Assembly: GCF_963675165.1 (NCBI RefSeq)
Contig: NC_087382.1
Span: forward strand, 1,612,001 to 1,676,000
Length of the DNA: 64,000 nucleotides
Source: Halichondria panicea
Lineage: Eukaryota; Porifera; Demospongiae; Suberitida; Halichondriidae
Direction of reading: 5' to 3'
Part shown: positions 9,801-19,888 of the stretch, one piece after another
How the letters are laid out: each line of letters begins with the position of its first letter
Numbering within the stretch: the first letter of the stretch is position 1
Made by a program: the position numbers and the translations under genes
Notes under the pieces: generated by a model
Database searches by the model: none
The model's input: the letters and a program-made list of their open reading frames with translations, nothing else
What the model was told of the DNA's origin: nothing

Positions 9801-12800
9801 GTACATGAATTTGTTATTCTTCATTTGACATGATCTTTTAATGATACAGGACATTGTATACGATAGTGTATAATTTATAATGAAGTGTTCAACAAAAGTA
9901 ATAGTACAATCAGATCATAATATAATGTAGCTTGTATCTAAGATTCCAGACTGAGAGATCGGGTTGACTTGCTACTACCAACTTTCTCATCTTCTTCCAG
10001 CCTTGCATGTAAGTTCTGCAGTATTCCCAGTGCTATTTGTATGCCCCTGGATTACACTAGAGAAGTTAGTACATTTGTAGCTTGCTTAGTACATACAGAA
10101 TAAATAAAAATTATTATTGCTAACTCAGCAAATTCCACCCGTTTTTTCTCCTAGAACGGTGTAGGTAATTACGGTGCGTTTATGAATAATACGCTACCGT
10201 TTAGTTAGCGTTTTCTGACTCCGTAAAAACGGGAACGTTACGTGCAACTGAAACGCAACGGGAACTTTTATATGAGGGCTACTGTATCTGATACAACTGA
10301 TGTGTCTATAGTACGGTGGCCCTGAGGTACACACATAGTAGGCTCGAGGCTATGGCAATTCTCTACATCAATTCAACTGAGGTCAGCTCCATTGAACTGA
10401 GGCTATGGCAATTCACTAATGTACTTTTATAAGAAGAGGTCTTCAATGTTATAAAATCAGAAATGAGTCTCCAAGCTTCTCCAAGCAAGTTTGTGAAGAA
10501 CTAAGGGGGTGGATTAGTGCTAACAGAATAGTTACCTATAGGCTAGCTAATGACTCTATATACCGTTGAGGTCTGTAGCCTCTGCTTTAGCCATGACAGA
10601 CAGATAGAGTGTGATTTTCTATTTAAAACACACCTGACATAATTATTTCTAGGGAGTTGAATTGACGTAAGGAATTGCCGTAGCCTCGAGCCTACTATGT
10701 GTGTACCTCAGGGCCACCGTACTATAGGCAGCATGTTCGTGATCATGCATGTACGTACAATTATGGACATTGCCGGCATTTAAAACCCTTATTATGTTTT
10801 GCCTATAAGATATACTATTAATTTGTGTACAAACTGGGCTACATACATTTTCTTGCATGTTGTACACTATTACTGGCATTTTCATAGACTATAATTATAG
10901 TGATACATTGTACAGTATATACTAGCCTCGTTCTCAGGCCGAGGTGTCTCTAAAATAACGCTAGGTCGCCATGCAACTAGGCCTGGTGAAGATTGCATAT
11001 GGGCAAGGGCGTATACAGAGAAGAGGGCATGCAACTCACCCTATTCTCAGAATCATCTGACTTCGTATTGAGCTATTTTTAGAACTGCCCACAAAAACGC
11101 CCACGCATAACCTTTGACCGCACAAGGTAAATCAAAGTCTTTTTTTATATATCTGCAGGTACTAGGTAGCTAGCTAGCTTAATTGCAGAATAGTAAAACT
11201 AGTTCTCAGCAGCAGTATGACTCGTACTAGCAGTGTCAAAGGCAAAGGCAAACCATCCAACAGTTGCAACTCCAAGAAGATGAAACCTAGGTACCTGTCT
11301 TCCTGAGTCTCTGGTACTTAACAATGCGCCCAGCACTTAACTTCCCGCTCGAAGGGGTTGTCTTAGACTTGGCTGGACTAGGACTGGTCATGACACTTCT
11401 CTAAAATAATACTGCACTGTTAATATTAGCTAGCTAGTTAGCAAAGGCAGCTCTGATGTATACGCCCATAATTATAACTCCGTAAACAACACCGCCCACT
11501 TCTTCACGTCCGTATACTGGATTCTATTTTTAGCATATCCGGTCTCTGATACGAAGTTGGATGAGTACGTACGGTACATAGTGAGTTGCATGCCCTCTTC
11601 TCTGTATACGCCCTTGATATGGGCGTGGTTTCAGATCTAACAAATTTCAATTATTTCTCCGTAAAAGCTGCCGTAATCACAAAAATAGCTCCGTGTTACA
11701 AAATATCTCTTGAAGAAAGCTAACCTAGCTAACTAGCTAACTAGGTATTAGATCTAGGTGGTAGCTATCAAGTTATGTTAAACAAGAGGCCCCCCTCAAT
11801 GAGCGTCAGGTCCATGCAAGCTGTCAACTCCAGTGTGAAGGAAGGGACATTTTGTGTGGTTCCCTACTGTGCTACCAGTTGCTGCAGACAATGAACTTGG
11901 AAGCCATTAGCTCGATCTATACCTGGACATATAGCATAGGTGTATTTTGTGTTGCTAGGGTTATAAACTAGTTATGACACGTGCACTCGGGATGCATGGT
12001 GTGTATTGCACTCAGCCCTCGGGCCAATATCATATTTCTTTGTCATTTCTCTAGCTGTATGTATTCGTTATGGACAATAATTATACAATTTATACCAGAT
12101 ACAATCTATCCCAGGCCTAGTTGGCGACCTAGCATTATTTTAGAGACAATTAACTCTGCCTGGGAACGAGGCTAAGTGTATACATGCAGTTGTAGATGTA
12201 CTATTATGAACTTACGTGTGCTGACAATTACATTTCCCTGTGGATTTTAGTGCTTTAAACTGACGTACTAGCCGGTTTATTTACATGTACTGTACTAGCT
12301 GGCTTAATACGTATGACTGTTGTGCTTGTGTTCTCACTCTAGGATGTGGTTGGAAATGTAGAGCAGTGAATGTCTGTATTGTTCAATGTACATTCATATT
12401 GTGTTGTCACTGTCTCCACTCTTGCAGAATGGGGACACTCCACTCATACAGGCAGCCTTCTGGGGACAGGAAGATACTGTGAAGGAGCTTCTCTCATCAG
12501 GGGCTTCTCCTCTCTGCACTAATAAAGTGAGCACATGTACTTTATAGAGTACATAGTTGCGTAGTTATACTTAACAAACAGCTTTACATGTACTGTACAC
12601 CTATACCTCTTACAGTAGTTAATGACTGAACAGAGCTGTCATTTGTACCTGAACAGATATACCCAACCTCTTAATATGCAATTACCGTTGCCAGTATTGC
12701 TCTGTCAGCAAAGTACATGTCATACGCATTAGACCACTTTACCTCTTACAATGTACGTCTCATCCCTTCATATGATCATCATCACAGTATGGAAATACTG

Positions 12801-13105
12801 CTCTGATGGTGGCCAAGGGATCATATTCCCTTAACCCTTCAATAATCAAATTGCTTGAGGAAGCTGCTGCATCACATGTGAGTCCATACCTCAATAATGC
12901 ACACACTGCATGATCATGATGGTGTTTTAGTTTATTGTGCCAAATAATTAAATAGTGCATACATTATTATATGTACATCGAATAAACATTCTTTTTTACG
13001 AGTATTTTGCTATTTTGACAATTTAACTGTATGGAGTGCAAACTACAGTTCCAATATTACACACACCCAAACAAGCATGAATACCATTACATGTGCCCCC
13101 CCCCC

Positions 13106-13178
<73 letters not shown>

Positions 13179-16100
13179 AGTCACGTCCGCAGTCTGTTCC
13201 AGTCCTACCCAAGAACTGGACTGTCGTTACTGACACAGAAACGTGAGTGAATATTGCACAGTTGAGTCACTAGCTTTATGAATGTGAGTCTACTTTAGGA
13301 AGAAGCCAGTCTACCAGAACAAGGCAGCAGGGGAAACTCTGTCCACACCACCTGGATGTAAGTGTGTGCTTGTGCTGTATCCAGCACATGGTTCTGTGTT
13401 TTACCTCCTGTGTAGATCCCCTGCACCAAACCTCCGCACACCCTGATGTCACTTTTTACGACGAGCCTCAAGAGAAGGAGTTCACCTCCAGTGGTGGCCA
13501 TGCTGACTTTGACAATGGAGTTCAAGTGACTGTTCCAGCTAATGCTGTCCCAGCAGGGACCTCTGTGGGCATTAAAGTCCAACCCAGCCTTGCTTCCAAT
13601 GACGTGTTTGTGATCCCTGAGGGCATTCAGTCTGCCAGTCCGTCCTACTTGATCTCTGGTGAAGGTCTAAACGGAGAGGTGACCCTGAGCATGGAGCATC
13701 ATGTACGAGTGTCCACCCAACAAGAAGCTGATGACCTCCTCTTTCTCCAAGCTGACTCGTCTCCTAAGAGATCTGGTTCTCATAGTGTCTATGAGTACCA
13801 GGAAATACCAGAGGGGAGGTCAGAGTTCACTCCTGGAGGGAACACTGGGAGACTGACGCTCGGCACACGGCTGAAGAACTTCTTCAAAATTGGACGGAAA
13901 AATAGAGGTTAATACTTAGAAAAATGAATGACTTCCAATTGACCGATTATAATTATTATATGTACAGGCAACACAGACAGTAACCTCTACACTGTCAGAG
14001 TCTACCGGTCTCCTCCACAAACAACTGAGGACAGGATAGCCATCATTGTAGCCAGTCTCTGTGGGAGCTTATACGCTAAGGTAGGATTGCTCAATTGAAG
14101 TGTGCTCATTTTATGTACCTAAATCTACAGTTTCTAAAGAAACTTGATAATGTGATCATCCCACGAGACTATCCCAATGTGTCGAGAGAAGTGGCTGACA
14201 GGACGACTCAAGGACCACTGACGTTTGTTGATATGTGTGCTACTCTCAACATTCACCCAGTGCTGGGATGGTCTGTGGAACCAGACAAGGAATTGGTAAA
14301 ATGTGAAGTTGGAAACACGTTTAAAATCACATTCTCTTCATTTTCAGATCTTACGTAGTGGAGTGGATCAGCCTGAGGTGGAGAAGTTCAGACCTGAGGA
14401 TCTCCACGACTACCCTCCCAGGATAATCTGCAGGCTCTTCCCTGAGAAGAATGCTCCCAAGAGAACCACCTGTACCATCTCCTTGTCTGGACTACTGCCA
14501 CAGGTCAAAGTTAACCTACCATTGAAAATACTCACCCCCAAAGTTGCTGTGGATACTACTAAACTACAGGTATTCACGTTTGTACAGTGTAGCCTCTTGA
14601 AATGGTGTAGTGGGTACCTTTGGCAAACTAAATTTTACTCCTAGATAGATTTGTCCTCTTTGTAGATTCAACTTGCACAGTCATGTATAAGTTAATTAAT
14701 GCACACACAGTGTTTGTTTACAATGTACATTGTAGTTAAGTCTCATTCCAACTTGTTTAGGAGACCACTGATGAGTTGAGAAGGTCTGCCCGGGCAGTGA
14801 GTGACACACAACTTGGCTCTACTGTGAAGAGTGTAGTGTCTCTGATGGAGAGAATGACTGCTGCTCTGAGGTACCACTCAATTGTCTAGTGGAAGTCTGA
14901 TAATTGGTTTTTCTTCTTCTAAAGGGCATCTTCTCTGAGTGATCTGACAGGCCACACTGACTCCATACGGACAGAGATAAAAGCTGTCCTTGTAGTGACC
15001 AGGAGGGTTGTCGAGGAGTGCACAGTACAGAGCATCAGTGAGAACATGGGAGCCAGTCTCTCTAAGATGGAGACTTTATCTCACCAGCTTTGTCATGTGG
15101 CCAAGGTTAAAATCAGATATTGTCTAGGTGAGAACGTGTGTTTATGATATCAAGTGTTAGCTCTCATTCTCAATGGTACAGACCAGTCAGAGGAGACAGC
15201 TGCTCTTGTTGACCTGGTGGAGAATGGAGCTAATCTGTTGAGAGCTGTGGACTGTCTACTCAGGGACATCCACACACTCAGTGGAGTCAGTGGTGAGTGT
15301 ACATTGTCAGCTGTGTATTGAGTATTAAAGGTACCTACCTATTATGTGCACATTGTTAATCCTCCATTTGTTCAATACCACATTCCCTATTCTTGTGTAT
15401 ACCGTATAAGCTCTATTTAAGACGGCAGATTAAAATAGTTACGTTGGTAAAGGTGGCTCTATTAGGAGGTTGGTTTCGAGGCTGGATGGCGCGTCTTTAG
15501 AGGGGTGCCTTCTAATTAGAGGTAAAACAGCTTTGCAAAATGGACTGTGAATGTAGAACCCCTGCAGCAGGTTTTTTGGTCTTCCATGCAACAAACCTGT
15601 GCATAGGTTGCACACGTTAAAGAGGTACTGTGGTTCGTTTTGGCTTGAGGGCTGCCAGATGTGGAAGAAAGAATTCTGTGATCTGTTTGCTCATTTTACC
15701 TCAACGCGCACGCGTTGAAAATAATTACTCACACATGTGGAGCTTTATTTGGAGTTTCAAAAATTACTTTGGAGGCTTCATGGTGCATCTTTAGAGGGGC
15801 GCCTTAAAAAGAGCTTATATACGGTATATACTGTAAGCCATGTACTGAGTCTGTTAGTCTGTTAGTCTCATTTCTTGTGCATATGCCATATTCCTTCCGC
15901 TATTGAGTCTATTTGTTCACATTACGTGTACTTAGTGCTACATGTGTGGGCGTATCATTTCCTCTTTCACACAGATATAGTATTGTAATCCACGTACACC
16001 ATTTCCTTTGCTGACCCTCACCCTATCCACACTACAGGCCTGGCAGAGAGGATAGACATTGAACACCCTCTACTCAACAACGAGATTGAGACAACAGAGT

Positions 16101-16360
16101 TCATACATTTGGCGGCTTATTTCGACAACGTGATAATGTACTCTCTAGCGTTGGGTCTCACTCCTGCTCAGCAAGCTGATGTGAGGCAGATTAAAGTTTT
16201 AGAAGACACACAAACGGCCATGATGCAATGCTTGTCCCTATGGCAGAGGAGTAACCCAGCTGCTGCAACATATAGAGCTCTAATTAAATTACTCCAAAAG
16301 ATAAGAAAAAATGAAATTGCTAATAAAGTGTTTAAACATTGCCTAGAGAAGGAACAATGA
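6884..16360 (+). CDS. Ankyrin-ZU5-death domain protein, copy A (811 residues, 16 exons)
   Basis: Exons: 6884-6973, 7478-7576, 8139-8237, 9329-9427, 12428-12526, 12788-12877, 13181-13242, 13299-13357, 13416-13907, 13968-14080, 14131-14295, 14348-14569, 14761-14870, 14925-15127, 15182-15292 and 16038-16360. All borders are GT/AG and all phases agree (2436 nt). Residues 1-30 (MDIHNAATFG...) form an ankyrin-like cap. Exons 2-5 each encode one 33-residue ankyrin repeat (TPLHRAASEGHTDCVKELL and similar), and exon 6 a 30-residue repeat. Exon 9 carries a ZU5 domain (EFTSSGGHADFDNGVQVTVP). The middle (exons 10-15) is unassigned and could include a UPA-like region. The last exon is a death domain (MMQCLSLWQRSNPAAATYRA). 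ZU5 plus death domain is the plan of UNC5, PIDD and ankyrins, so an intracellular signalling adaptor is likely. No transmembrane segment is seen. Confidence 0.85.
7611..7735. mobile_element. Partial copy of the TACGGTGGCC miniature transposon
   Basis: This is the left part of the element found complete at 10312-10721 (starts TACGGTGGCCCTGAGGTAC), ending in a second copy of the target context (ACTGATGTGTCTATAG). The right terminal repeat is missing, so it is an internal deletion or a truncated copy. Confidence 0.65.
8262..8760. repeat. Intron 3 repeat fragments
   Basis: At 8262-8280 lies the unoccupied version of the CTATAG insertion site. At 8305-8420 there is a fragment beginning ACCGTACTCACCCGAAAATACGCCCCC, related to the end of the TA-flanked element at 46470. 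At about 8500-8740 there is a diverged copy of the sequence also found at 50800-51010 and, inverted, at 63880-64000. A copy of the 8340-8420 piece also lies at 7800-7880. No coding exon is visible. Confidence 0.55.
9435..10284. mobile_element. TA-flanked miniature DNA transposon in intron 4
   Basis: The 850-bp element has inverted ends (CAGTAGCCCTCATATAAAAG and its complement) and TA on both sides (9433-9434, 10285-10286). The other ankyrin introns read GTGAGTATCTGATAC without interruption, giving an exact empty site. A TA duplication points to the Tc1/mariner superfamily. It carries no transposase. It inserted six bases after the exon 4 donor and leaves GTGAGT intact. Confidence 0.85.
10312..10721. 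mobile_element. 410-bp miniature transposon with 6-bp target duplication
   Basis: Inverted ends of about 50 bp begin TACGGTGGCCCTGAGGTAC and are flanked by CTATAG on both sides. The empty site GTGTCTATAGGCAGCATG is present at 8262. No coding sequence is visible. Block B has the same insertion at the matching place, so it predates the duplication. Confidence 0.85.
10923..12174. mobile_element. TAGCCTCG-ended (Mutator-like) non-autonomous transposon, copy A
   Basis: Terminal inverted repeats of about 60 bp (TAGCCTCGTTCTCAGGCC... and complement) bound 1252 bp. The flanks AGTATATAC and AGTGTATAC match at 8 of 9 bases, consistent with a 9-bp target duplication as in the other members at 56713, 60621 and 61403. 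There is no transposase frame. It sits in intron 4 of the ankyrin gene and is shared with block B (39853-41077). Confidence 0.8.
11005..11615. mobile_element. Nested miniature transposon (AAGGGCGTATAC ends)
   Basis: About 34-bp inverted ends (AAGGGCGTATACAGAGAAGA... and complement) lie inside the larger TAGCCTCG element, flanked by CATATGGGC and GATATGGGC (8 of 9 bases match). In block B the left inverted repeat has been lost. A left end of the same family also lies at about 25849. Confidence 0.75.
13106..13176. repeat. (AC)n microsatellite
   Basis: A run of about 35 AC dinucleotides ends directly at the TTAG acceptor of exon 7 of the ankyrin-ZU5-death gene, so it replaces the usual polypyrimidine tract. 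The matching run in block B has a different length. Confidence 0.95.
15410..15826. mobile_element. Miniature transposon with TACCGTATAAGCTC ends
   Basis: Inverted ends of about 28 bp (TACCGTATAAGCTCTATTTAA and complement) bound 417 bp in the last intron of the ankyrin gene. TA lies at both borders. The element is absent from block B, which has a different insertion in the same intron. Confidence 0.7.
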
Positions 16361-16990
16361 ACTGTACACTTTATCATAATTATAATTATTGTTATTTTAG
16401 CCTTATTTGTTTTGTGCTTGTTATTTATGAATCGGTTTGTTTGTATTATAATTTGTGAATGTCTTGATCATAATTTGTATAATTATAATTATGTGTAGTA
16501 CCAGTAACGCATTGATCTTAATGATATCCTCATGCCATGCATGGATTATTGGCTGTGTAATAACAGCTAGTAGTATGTTTAATGTTCACCTCATGTAATT
16601 CTGTCTACATTCCTTGTATGTACCATAATCATTCTAACCAGCCTCAGTTATAGGGCGCCCTCTTTTAATTTGTTTCATGCATTAATTGTTTCTAGAAAAA
16701 TAATTATTTTTTACTGGTTCTATAATTAGAACGATTACGGTATGCATGTATAAGTATACATTACCCTGCAGGTCAAAATTGTTAATTTAAATTGTTAATT
16801 CATAATGCCAAGACACAATAATGTCATCAGCTAGCTACTAAACACATACAGCTCTCAAAATGACAACTGAACCATCTACTAGTAGCTACACGATAACAAT
16901 AATAAACTAGATAGCTGGCTAGATAATCACTCGCTAAAATGCTGATACTAGAGCTAATAGCAGACAACTCAATTGAAATGAGGTTAAGTT
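16361..16990. other. AT-rich intergenic spacer
   Basis: This is the 3' flank of the ankyrin-ZU5-death gene. It contains AT palindromes (ATAATTATAATTAT) and, at about 16674-16740, a TTGTTTCTAGAAAAATAATTATTTTTTACTGGTTC motif that recurs at 31636, 55757 and, inverted, near 28740 and 53135. From about 16795 it matches 50245 onward. No coding sequence is visible. Confidence 0.6.
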
Positions 16991-16997
16991 GAAATCG

Positions 16998-17243
16998 TTA
17001 TCCAAAATTCATAGTCCAAAATCGTTGCAGCAGTAGGTCAGAGGGGGCTTTACTCAGTCTTGAACTATCAACGTTGCTCAGGTTCCAGATACTTTGGTTC
17101 TCAAAGAGGTCATAGGTGGTGGTTGAGAGTGTGGTCTCCTTGGAGGGTGAGGTTGGGTCGGTGGTGCCACTGCTGATAGGTAGGGGGCTCATATCGGAGG
17201 TGATGTCATTACTGTAGAATGGAGCAGTGTCTGTTGACCACAT
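16998..17243 (-). CDS. Ser/Thr-rich hypothetical exon, copy A
   Basis: The open frame begins MWSTDTAPFYSNDITSDMSP and is rich in Ser, Thr and Pro (81 residues). A second copy at 50494-50763 keeps most of the peptide but has a different end (SLTLLSWAQQKSEPSQSKTE). A possible acceptor (CCCTCTGTAG) lies at about 17277, which would make it a terminal exon. It is next downstream of selenoprotein K on the same strand; joining it after the GR codons of that gene uses a different frame, so I do not assign it there. Function unknown. Confidence 0.35.
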   Translation of the reverse strand: MWSTDTAPFYSNDITSDMSPLPISSGTTDPTSPSKETTLSTTTYDLFENQSIWNLSNVDSSRLSKAPSDLLLQRFWTMNFG

Positions 17244-17510
17244 GTTGGGGCTGTCTCAGTTAGGACTGGTGCTCTACAGAGGGGAGAGAGAGATCATGAT
17301 CAGATAACACACACAGTGTGCAGTGTAGGTCTGCTGAAACATACAGTACATTGCATGCAGTACAGTACAAGTTTGTGTGTGGTCAATGTACACTATAAAA
17401 AAGGATATCATAACACGTGTATCAACTTCCTATCACAAAACACACATCACACACACACACACACAATACCTTCCTCATCCACCGCCCACACACACACACC
17501 CACACAATAC

Positions 17511-17952
17511 CTTCCTCATCCACCGCCCATGGGGGGAGGTCCAGCACCACCACCAGCACCCTTACCAACACGACCAATACGTCTCCCTTGATCAGCACTG
17601 CACACACAAAGGTAGGCATAAAATTGGCAACACAAAACAAAACAGAACAGTACAAGAGACACTATAAACGTACACTCCAGATCGCCTATAGTCTGTGCTG
17701 CGTGATGGTCCAGTAGCACTAGCTCCAGGGCTTATTAGAGTCTTGAAGCTGTGAGAGCAGGGAGGGTTGAAACACACTGGCATGATCAGGGTGTGTGTAA
17801 CTTACAAGAAGTTAATGACAGCCCAGAACAAGTCAACGATACCGTCCACACTCAGCCATGACCTGTTCTAAAGGACTTTACCTGCACACAGTAGAGTATG
17901 GAGTGTGTCAGCTAATATCACACTCACACTTACCTCCTGATAAATTCACCAT
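17511..17952 (-). CDS. SELENOK: Selenoprotein K, four exons, with UGA Sec codon and an in-frame TAG
   Basis: Exons 17952-17934, 17881-17806, 17748-17674 and 17597-17511 have GT/AG borders and consistent phases and give about 86 residues: MVNLSGGKVL at the start, a hydrophobic segment DLFWAVINFLFKTLI, then DYRRSG, RRIGRVGKG and GPPPMGGG followed by TGA (17518-17516) and GR. The PPPM..GG-U-GR end is the hallmark of selenoprotein K, a small ER membrane protein linked to ER-associated degradation, and the length fits the family (about 90-95). Odd: codon 11 is TAG (17870-17868), where family members have a sense codon, so this is a null allele, a recent pseudogene or a base error. A second copy of the end of exon 4, with its own TGA, lies at about 17465-17490. 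I found no convincing SECIS element. A minisatellite starts one base upstream of the ATG. Confidence 0.75.
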
Positions 17953-18830
17953 AGCTTCCTTGAATCTTGTTGTATGGAACCACTTGCACCACTAGTCTAC
18001 ACTCAGCTCTTCTATTGTATAGAACCACTTGCACTCAGACACTCTGACTTGCACTAGTCTACACTCAGCTCTTCTATTGTATAGAACCACTTGCACTCAG
18101 ACACTCTGACTTGCACCACTAGTCTACACTCAGCTCTTCTATTGTATGGAACCACTTGCACTCAGACACTCTGACTTGCACTAGTCTACACTCAGCTCTT
18201 CTATTGTATGGAACCACTTGCACTCAGACACTCTGACTTGCACCACTAGTCTACACTCAGCTCTTCTATTGTATGGAACCACTTGCACTCAGACACTCTG
18301 ACTTGCACCACTAGTCTACACTCAGCTCTTCTATTGTATGGAACCACTTGCACTACTAGTCTACACTCAGCTCTTCTATTGTATAGAACCACTTGCACTC
18401 AGACACTCTGACTTGCACTAGTCTACACTCAGCTCTTCTATTGTATAGAACCACTTGCACTCAGACACTCTGACTTGCACTAGTCTACACTCAGCTCTTC
18501 TATTGTATGGAACCACTTGCACTCAGACACTCTGACTTGCACTAGTCTACACTCAGCTCTTCTATTGTATAGAACCACTTGCACTCAGACACTCTGACTT
18601 GCACCACTAGTCTACACTCAGCTCTTCTATTGTATGGAACCACTTGCACTCAGACACTCTGACTTGCACTAGTCTACACTCAGCTCTTCTATTGTATGGA
18701 ACCACTTGCACTCAGACACTCTGACTTGCACTAGTCTACACTCAGCTCTTCTATTGTATGGAACCACTTGCACTCAGACACTCTGACTTGCACTTGTCTA
18801 GTCTACACTCAGCTCTTTGTGGTGGTTTAG
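17953..18830. repeat. About 62-bp minisatellite, 13-14 units
   Basis: Tandem units read CTTGCACTCAGACACTCTGACTTGCAC(CAC)TAGTCTACACTCAGCTCTTCTATTGTAT(G/A)GAACCA. Units differ by presence of CAC, by A/G at one position, and one unit lacks the central part. There are no unique spacers. The array abuts the 5' end of the selenoprotein K gene and may contain its promoter. Confidence 0.95.
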
Positions 18831-18884
18831 ATCTCAGTTGTTGAGAGGAAATAAGGGAAAAGGTGTCTATAATTATGAAGAAGT

Positions 18885-19060
18885 TGTAGGAGGGGTCCAA
18901 ACAAAGAGGCGTGGCTACTATCTGAAATCGAATACCTTTATTAGAGGGCGTCGACACACTTAGACTATTATCATTTAGAGGGAGGCGGCTAATTAATCCC
19001 TTCATTTAGAAGGCGGCGGCTAACTAATTCCTTCATTTGAGGGCGGCGACACATACACCC
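18885..19060. repeat. Short interspersed repeats (GGCGGCGACAC family)
   Basis: At about 18888-18925 there is a piece like the sequence just upstream of the ankyrin genes (GGAGGGGTCCAAACAAAG). At about 18935-19055 three GAGGG(C)GGCG(A/G)C units follow, spaced by ACTATTATCATTTAG; the same family lies at 60048-60140. No gene is visible. Confidence 0.5.
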
Positions 19061-19073
19061 TATATTTCTACAG

Positions 19074-19299
19074 TTAACAACTTGTGTCGCAGTATCGGGT
19101 ATAATTCTACGAGTATATCGTTATGCAGAATTACTTGCTAATAATATTATATGCAAACCAATAGCATAATGATATTGGTTGGGGTTCAAGAGCATTGTTC
19201 ATCTGAATGGGCATCCCCGCCTAGGGGATTAACCCCTCAGCCTTTCGGGGGTTATATTTTAGCCAGATCTTGTTTTCTTTAAAATGGTATTTTACCACA
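19074..19299. repeat. 226-bp direct repeat, first copy
   Basis: It begins TTAACAACTTGTGTCGCAG and ends GGTATTTTACCACA. It contains two GC-rich inverted pairs, CCCCGCCTAGGGG and AACCCC...GGGGTT, unlike the AT-rich surroundings. It is nearly identical to 19663-19888. Confidence 0.95.
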
Positions 19300-19395
19300 G
19301 TAACCTATTACTCAATCTGGTGCCCATGCACATGATTTGCTCTTGTCACAGTGCCGGACAGGGTGCAAACTGACCGACACTGGAGATACAAAAAG

Positions 19396-19509
19396 AACTA
19401 AAAGAACTAAGCATAATTATAAGTACAAGGGGTGGGAATGAGGAGGGGAATGAACTAAAAGAACTAAGCATAATTATAAGTACAAGGGGTGGGAATGAGG
19501 AGGGGAATG
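19396..19509. repeat. Two 57-bp tandem units
   Basis: Two consecutive copies of AACTAAAAGAACTAAGCATA...AGGAGGGGAATG lie just before the segment shared with 24896-25054. Confidence 0.9.
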
Positions 19510-19664
19510 AATGATGGACGTCTGATATGCTCACAAAGTGACTGCTAATAGTTCTGAGACTGCCACGAGGCTTCAACTTTAGTGCACATGCGTTGAGATG
19601 AGTGACGTCATTGCGGCCTGCTCCTTGTTGTTAACCCCATTTAATATGCTATTAAATTCCATTT
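19505..19664. repeat. 160-bp segment repeated at 24896
   Basis: It runs from GAATGAATGATGGACGTC to TTAAATTCCATT and matches 24896-25054 almost base for base. Confidence 0.95.
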
Positions 19665-19888
19665 AACAACTTGTGTCGCAGTATCGCGTATAATTCTACG
19701 AGTATATCGTTATGCAGAATTACTTGCTAATAATATTATATGCAAACCAATAGCATAATGATATTGGTTGGGGTTCAAGAGCATTGTTCATCTGAATGGG
19801 CATCCCCGCCTAGGGGATTAACCCCTCAGCCTTTCGGGGGTTATATTTTAGCCAGATATTGTTTTCTTTAAAATGGTATTTTACCACA
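19663..19888. repeat. 226-bp direct repeat, second copy
   Basis: Near-identical to 19074-19299, with differences at CGGGTAT/CGCGTAT and GATCTTG/GATATTG. The few changes imply a recent or homogenised duplication. Confidence 0.95.

Larger units (their letters stand above)
3955..16360 (+). repeat. Segmental duplication, block A
   Basis: From GGTCCAGG at about 3955 the sequence matches 35313 onward (block B) and, over its first 5 kb, 45480-48890 (block C), introns included. Similarity with B is broken only by mobile elements, by two extra ankyrin exons in A, and by different insertions before the last exon. The same start sequence appears a third time at 59821, so the blocks are head-to-tail members of one tandem array. 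Confidence 0.9.

Noticed and set aside
16990-17510. SECIS element for selenoprotein K
   Set aside because: Several ATGA and GA motifs occur, but I could not fold a stem with the required quartet and AA loop with confidence.
17377-17716. Plus-strand and minus-strand frames over the CA/GT tract
   Set aside because: Low-complexity shadows overlapping the selenoprotein K exons.
17868-17870. TAG in selenoprotein K as a recoded sense codon
   Set aside because: Recoding of TAG (for example as pyrrolysine) is not known in animals. A mutation or base error is simpler.
17953-18830. CRISPR-like array
   Set aside because: Units are repeated along their whole length without unique spacers, and the genome is eukaryotic. 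It is a minisatellite.
19160-19260. tRNA gene from the GGTTCAAGAGC motif and hairpins in the 226-bp repeat
   Set aside because: The motif fits the pol III B box only partly, and no cloverleaf, anticodon arm or A box could be placed.
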